Below the pieces are notes generated by a model, which worked only from the letters and a program-made list of their open reading frames with translations, made no database searches and had not been told where the DNA came from. A DNA stretch of 61,044 nucleotides. It comes from Pseudomonas sp. PIC25. GTDB taxonomy: Bacteria; Pseudomonadota; Gammaproteobacteria; Pseudomonadales; Pseudomonadaceae. This document shows positions 57,564 to 61,044 of the stretch, in pieces (the stretch's first letter is position 1; each line of letters starts with the position of its first letter). The position numbers were made by a program, and so were the translations under genes. The stretch is from contig NZ_MUJY01000172.1 in assembly GCF_002286785.1 (NCBI RefSeq), positions 1 through 61,044 on the forward strand, written 5' to 3'.

Positions 57564-59060
57564 ATGTCCCAGATTCCGCACCTGATCCACGGCGAACGAA
57601 TCCCCGGCAGCGGCCGCCACGCCGACGTCTACAACCCGTCCACCGGGCAGGCCATCCACCAGGTCGCCCTGGCAGATCGCGCCACCGTCCAACAGGCCAT
57701 CGACTCGGCCAAGGCCGCCTTCCCGTCTTGGCGCAACACCCCGCCGGCCAAGCGTGCCCAGGTCATGTTCCGTTTCAAGCAACTGCTGGAGCAGAACGAA
57801 GCGCAAATCGCCCGGCTGATCAGCGAAGAACACGGCAAAACCCTCGAAGATGCGGCCGGGGAGCTCAAGCGCGGTATCGAAAACGTCGAGTACGCCTGCG
57901 GCGTGCCGGAGTTGCTCAAGGGCGAATACAACCGCAACGTCGGCCCCAACATCGACGCCTGGAGCGACTTCCAGCCGCTGGGCATCGTTGCCGGAATCAC
58001 CCCGTTCAACTTCCCGGCCATGGTCCCGCTGTGGATGTACCCGCTGGCCATCGCCTGCGGCAACTGCTTCATCCTCAAGCCGTCCGAGCGCGACCCCAGC
58101 TCTACCCTGCTCATCGCCGAACTGCTGCACCAGGCCGGCCTGCCCAAGGGCGTGCTCAACGTCGTGCACGGCGACAAGGAAGCGGTGGACGCGCTGATCG
58201 AAGCGCCGGAGGTCAAGGCCCTCAGCTTCGTCGGTTCCACCCCCATCGCCGAATACATCTATGCCGAGGGCGCCAAGCGCGGCAAGCGCGTCCAGGCCCT
58301 GGGAGGCGCCAAGAACCATGCCGTGCTGATGCCCGACGCCGACCTGGACAACGCCGTCAGCGCGCTGATGGGCGCGGCCTACGGCTCCTGTGGCGAGCGC
58401 TGCATGGCGATCTCCGTGGCCGTTTGCGTGGGTGACCGGATCGCCGATGCGCTGGTCGAGAAGATCGTCCCGCAGATCCAGGCCCTGAAAGTCGGTGCCG
58501 GCACCTGTAACGGCCTGGACATGGGCCCGTTGGTCACCGCCGCCGCTCGCGACAAGGTGGTCGGTTATATCGACGACGGCGTTGCCGCTGGCGCGAAGCT
58601 GGTGGTGGATGGCCGCGACTATCGCGTCGCCGGCCATGAGGATGGCTACTTCGTCGGCGGTACCCTGTTCGACCACGTCACCCCGGGCATGCGCATCTAC
58701 CAGGAGGAAATCTTCGGCCCGGTGCTCTGCATCGTCCGCGTCGACAGCCTCGAACAGGCCATGCAACTGATCAACGACCACGAATACGGCAACGGCACCT
58801 GCCTCTTCACCCGCGACGGCGAAGCGGCCCGGTTGTTCTGCGACGAAATCGAAGTCGGCATGGTCGGCATCAACGTCCCCTTGCCGGTGCCGGTGGCCTA
58901 CCACAGCTTCGGCGGCTGGAAGCGTTCCCTGTTCGGCGATCTCCACGCCTACGGGCCGGACGGCGTGCGCTTCTACACCCGCCGCAAGGCCATCACCCAG
59001 CGCTGGCCACAACGTGCCAGCCACGAGGCCGCGCAATTTGCGTTTCCGAGTAATGGTTGA
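57564..59060 (+). CDS. bauC: Malonate/methylmalonate semialdehyde dehydrogenase
   Basis: This 498-residue CoA-acylating aldehyde dehydrogenase of the MmsA class has the catalytic Cys280 in GSCGERCMAIS, the NAD-binding region FVGSTPIAEYIY, and GITPFNFPAMVPLWMYP. It would turn malonate semialdehyde from BauA into acetyl-CoA. The ATG at 57564 (MSQIPHLIHGERIPG) fits the family; 25 in-frame upstream codons do not. The symbol bauC is chosen over mmsA because of the bauR-bauA context. Confidence 0.87.
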   Translation: MSQIPHLIHGERIPGSGRHADVYNPSTGQAIHQVALADRATVQQAIDSAKAAFPSWRNTPPAKRAQVMFRFKQLLEQNEAQIARLISEEHGKTLEDAAGELKRGIENVEYACGVPELLKGEYNRNVGPNIDAWSDFQPLGIVAGITPFNFPAMVPLWMYPLAIACGNCFILKPSERDPSSTLLIAELLHQAGLPKGVLNVVHGDKEAVDALIEAPEVKALSFVGSTPIAEYIYAEGAKRGKRVQALGGAKNHAVLMPDADLDNAVSALMGAAYGSCGERCMAISVAVCVGDRIADALVEKIVPQIQALKVGAGTCNGLDMGPLVTAAARDKVVGYIDDGVAAGAKLVVDGRDYRVAGHEDGYFVGGTLFDHVTPGMRIYQEEIFGPVLCIVRVDSLEQAMQLINDHEYGNGTCLFTRDGEAARLFCDEIEVGMVGINVPLPVPVAYHSFGGWKRSLFGDLHAYGPDGVRFYTRRKAITQRWPQRASHEAAQFAFPSNG

Positions 59061-59074
59061 GATAGGGTGGTAGG

Positions 59075-59104
59075 AAAAGGCCAGTCGGGAGATTGGCCTT
59101 TTTC
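59075..59104 (+). terminator. Rho-independent terminator after bauC
   Basis: The perfect 9-base stem AAAAGGCCA / TGGCCTTTT has a 10-base loop and a T-run continuing to TTTTTC. Confidence 0.92.
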
Positions 59105-59110
59105 GTTGGG

Positions 59111-59484
59111 CGATGGTTCCACGCTCCGCGTGGGGACCCCTCCGGGGACGCTCCGCGTCCCACAGACGCGGAGCGTCTGAACCTGCATTCCCACGCGGAG
59201 CGTGGGAACGATCATTCAGTGCGAATGACGACGGGGCGATACGACGATGGTTCCCACGCTCTGCATGGGGACCCCTCCGGGGACGCTCCGCGTCCCACAG
59301 ACGCAGAGCGTCTGGACCTGCATTCCCACGCGGAGCGCGGGAACGATCATTCAGTGCGAATGACGACGGGGCGATAAGACGATGGTTCCCACGCTCCGCG
59401 TGGGAACCCCTCCAGGGGACGCTCTGCGTCCCACAGACGCGGAGCGTCTGAGCCTGCATCCCACGCGGAGCGCGGGAACGATCA
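59111..59484. repeat. Tandem array of three nested-palindrome units
   Basis: Three direct copies start at 59111, 59245 and 59380 (periods 134 and 135; the last copy is cut short). Each unit has three hairpins: TTCCCACGCTCCGCGTGGGAA-type, then GACGCTCCGCGTC-CCACA-GACGCGGAGCGTC (exact in copy 1 at 59147-59177), then TTCCCACGCGGAGCGTGGGAA. A spacer with ATTCAGTGCGAATGACGACG separates the copies. The remaining bases up to 59676 hold no gene that I can support. Confidence 0.9.
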
Positions 59485-59676
59485 ACGAACCGGTGGTAGT
59501 GCTCAGTATCGCTGCGACAAGCGTAGCGGTTTGTCCGCTCCGGCTTGAGCTATCGATCGCGGCGCCATTACTATGCTATCGCTGCTCAGGGACGAACGCA
59601 TCGATGGAACCGCGTCTGCCGTCCCGGCGGCCTGTCCGGACGTTCCGGTTCCTCCCTTCTGCAAAAGGACTTTTCC

Positions 59677-60234
59677 ATGCGTCACCTGCTCTGCCTTTCA
59701 CTGTTCGCCCTTGTCCTTACCGGCTGTGCTTCGTCGGCCAATATCGGTGGCATGACCGTGGCGGACACCCAGGCCCAAAGCCAAACCTATTCCCCGGCAC
59801 TGAAAGAGAATGTTCAGGTCAGCGACGTGGAAGGTGGGAAGAAAACCAACCCGATGTGGACCTCTGAGATCGACGGTCCCGACTTCAAGGCAGCGCTGTC
59901 GGATTCGCTGAACAAGGCGGGCCTGCTGAGCACTGCCGGCAATGCTCCCTACACGCTCAAGGCCAAGCTGGTGCGTGTCGACCAGCCGGTGTTCGGCATG
60001 GATTTCAAAGTCACCAGCGATGTCGAGTACAGCCTGATCGATAACGCCAGCGGCAAGGAAATCTTCCGTGAAGTGCTGAGCACGCCGTACACCGCCACGG
60101 TCAGCGATGCCTTCGTTGGCGTCACCCGCCTGCGCCTGGCCAACGAAGGGTCGGCGCGTGAAAACATCGCCGCGCTGCTCAAGCGCCTCAGTGCGCTGAA
60201 CATCGAGGCCGGTCAGGTTTCGTTGAAGCAATAA
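59677..60234 (+). CDS. Uncharacterised lipoprotein
   Basis: This 185-residue lipoprotein has the lipobox LTGC (Cys17) in MRHLLCLSLFALVLTGC. The mature part looks alpha/beta: FKAALSDSLNKAGLLS, then strand-rich TLKAKLVRVDQPVFGMDFKVTSDVEYSLID, and a helical ARENIAALLKRLSALN. I do not recognise a named domain. The ATG at 59677 follows AAAAGGAC. It is flanked on both sides by REP-type repeats. Confidence 0.75.
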   Translation: MRHLLCLSLFALVLTGCASSANIGGMTVADTQAQSQTYSPALKENVQVSDVEGGKKTNPMWTSEIDGPDFKAALSDSLNKAGLLSTAGNAPYTLKAKLVRVDQPVFGMDFKVTSDVEYSLIDNASGKEIFREVLSTPYTATVSDAFVGVTRLRLANEGSARENIAALLKRLSALNIEAGQVSLKQ

Positions 60235-60250
60235 GTATTGATGTAGCTTT

Positions 60251-60284
60251 GACGATGGTTCCCACGCTCCGCGTGGGAACGATC
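60251..60284. repeat. Solo copy of the nested-palindrome element
   Basis: GACGATGGTTCCCACGCTCC followed by GCGTGGGAACGATC is only the first hairpin of the unit seen at 59111-59484. It lies 17 bases after the lipoprotein stop. Confidence 0.85.
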
Positions 60285-60396
60285 CCGCCTCGTTATCACC
60301 GGCCCCGGCAAACAGGGCCCGTTCCTTGCTATCGCCTTGATCGTCCGGGTGCGTGCCCCGGAGACATAGACCGATAGCCCAACGGGAGCCCTTTCG

Positions 60397-60816
60397 ATGA
60401 ACACTGCCAGCATCGCCGATTTCATGACCAAGGATTTCGCCACCATCCGCCCCGACATGCCGGTCGTGCAGGCGGCGCGCAGGTTGGCGCGCTACCGCAT
60501 TCTCGGTGGACCGGTGACCGATGCGCAGGGCAAGCTGCTGGGCTGGATTTCCGAGCAGGAGTGCCTGCAAGTGGCTATCCAGGTGGCTTACTACAACCAG
60601 CGCGTGGCCACGGTGCGCGACATCATGCGCACCGACGTGCTCAGTGTGACGCCCGAAACCGACCCGATGACCCTGGCGCAGCAGATGCTCGGCGACAAGC
60701 CGAAGAGCTACCCAGTGGTGGATGCCGGCGGCAAGGTGATCGGTGTGATCACCCGCCGGCACATCCTCAAATTGCTCGATAAACTGATGGCGCCGGCGCT
60801 TTCCCGTTCTGCTTGA
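60397..60816 (+). CDS. Tandem CBS-domain protein
   Basis: This 139-residue soluble protein has two CBS domains: FMTKDFATIRPDMPVVQAARRLARYRILGGPVTD (about 9-60) and IMRTDVLSVTPETDPMTLAQQMLGDKPKSYPVVD (about 76-130). CBS pairs bind adenosyl nucleotides. No fused effector domain is present, so it probably regulates a partner. Repeats flank it on both sides. Confidence 0.85.
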   Translation: MNTASIADFMTKDFATIRPDMPVVQAARRLARYRILGGPVTDAQGKLLGWISEQECLQVAIQVAYYNQRVATVRDIMRTDVLSVTPETDPMTLAQQMLGDKPKSYPVVDAGGKVIGVITRRHILKLLDKLMAPALSRSA

Positions 60817-60896
60817 GTTGCACCGCTGCAGTGCGAAGATGAGCCGAACGCGCCCGAACGTGCACCAATATGTTCGGGTTCTCGAAGGAGCCGGTC

Positions 60897-60995
60897 ATAC
60901 CCATGCTCTGCGTGGGTACGTCTCCCGGGACGCTCCGCGTCCCACAGACGCGGAGCGTCTGGGCCTGCATTCCCACGCGGAGCGTGGGAACGATC
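60897..60995. repeat. Full copy of the nested-palindrome unit
   Basis: This unit contains CCATGCTCTGCGTGGG, then the exact central hairpin GACGCTCCGCGTC/GACGCGGAGCGTC, then TTCCCACGCGGAGCGTGGGAA and CGATC. It is the same order as the units at 59111-59484, with changes in the first hairpin. Confidence 0.85.
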
Positions 60996-61025
60996 GAATG
61001 CTCGGGCTCACGAAAAAACTGATCG

Positions 61026-61044
61026 TCCCCATGCTCTGCGTGGG
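61026..61044. repeat. Nested-palindrome unit cut by the window end
   Basis: TCCCCATGCTCTGCGTGGG is the start of another copy of the element, so the repeat field continues beyond the window. Confidence 0.7.

Noticed and set aside
59093-59451. Open frames within the tandem repeat array, on both strands
   Set aside because: They arise from the repeat sequence itself, with the same peptide repeated; no start signal or family match.
56067-59459. An 1130-codon open frame on the minus strand opposite bauA and bauC
   Set aside because: It spans two well-conserved enzymes, the terminator and part of the repeat array; its composition is that of an antisense shadow.
59111-59484. CRISPR array
   Set aside because: The repeats are about 135 bp, palindrome-rich, and the spacers are identical rather than unique; no cas genes are present.

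Overview
The window is a stretch of Pseudomonas chromosome. The evidence is the gene order tuf-S10-spc-alpha followed by a catalase, uvrA, an MFS gene and ssb, together with high GC content, OprG, a bau locus and Pseudomonas-type REP palindromes. From memory it resembles the P. aeruginosa group but is not P. aeruginosa itself: no bacterioferritin gene sits next to the catalase, and blocks that I recall as far apart in PAO1 (PA42xx, PA405x-406x and PA013x-014x equivalents) are joined here. I see no tRNA, rRNA, CRISPR array, phage or transposase gene.

Region 1 (1-13.99 kb) is the ribosomal protein supercluster, all on the + strand: the end of tuf, the S10 operon (rpsJ to rpsQ), the spc operon (rplN to rpmJ, with secY), and the alpha operon (rpsM, rpsK, rpsD, rpoA, rplQ). 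Three hairpin/promoter junctions with 17-bp spacers are visible: before rpsJ, between rpsN and rpsH, and before rpsM.

Region 2 (14-24 kb) holds a catalase, a secreted M14 peptidase, uvrA, a YajR-like transporter, ssb and two NAD-dependent sugar-nucleotide-type enzymes.

Region 3 (24-33.5 kb) is a metal-handling island. It contains OprG/OmpW behind a candidate Anr site; a six-gene TonB2-TtpC type energy-transduction operon (DUF3450, TtpC-like, ExbB, ExbD, TonB, TPR) behind a candidate Fur site; and a divergent four-gene operon (His-rich DUF2796 protein, ABC ATPase, ABC permease, DUF3299 protein) behind a near-perfect Zur palindrome.

Region 4 (33-43.7 kb) holds a thioredoxin-TPR protein, a methyltransferase, a lipoprotein, nrdR and ribD. 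A TetR repressor and a divergent RND efflux pair without an outer-membrane gene follow, with an AcrR-like operator between them, and then a Bcr/CflA transporter.

Region 5 (43.8-61 kb) is accessory metabolism: a PrpE-like acyl-CoA synthetase flanked by two paralogous 58-residue proteins, a PepSY/cytochrome b561 pair, adenine deaminase, ChaA, an SDR, a PL7 alginate lyase, a gene-free stretch with DnaA-box-like sites, an IMPACT protein, a RutR-like regulator divergent from an isoxanthopterin-deaminase-like enzyme, and bauR-bauA-bauC for beta-alanine catabolism. The window ends in a dense field of nested palindromic repeats, including a 3-copy tandem array of a ~135-bp unit, around an unknown lipoprotein and a CBS-domain protein.
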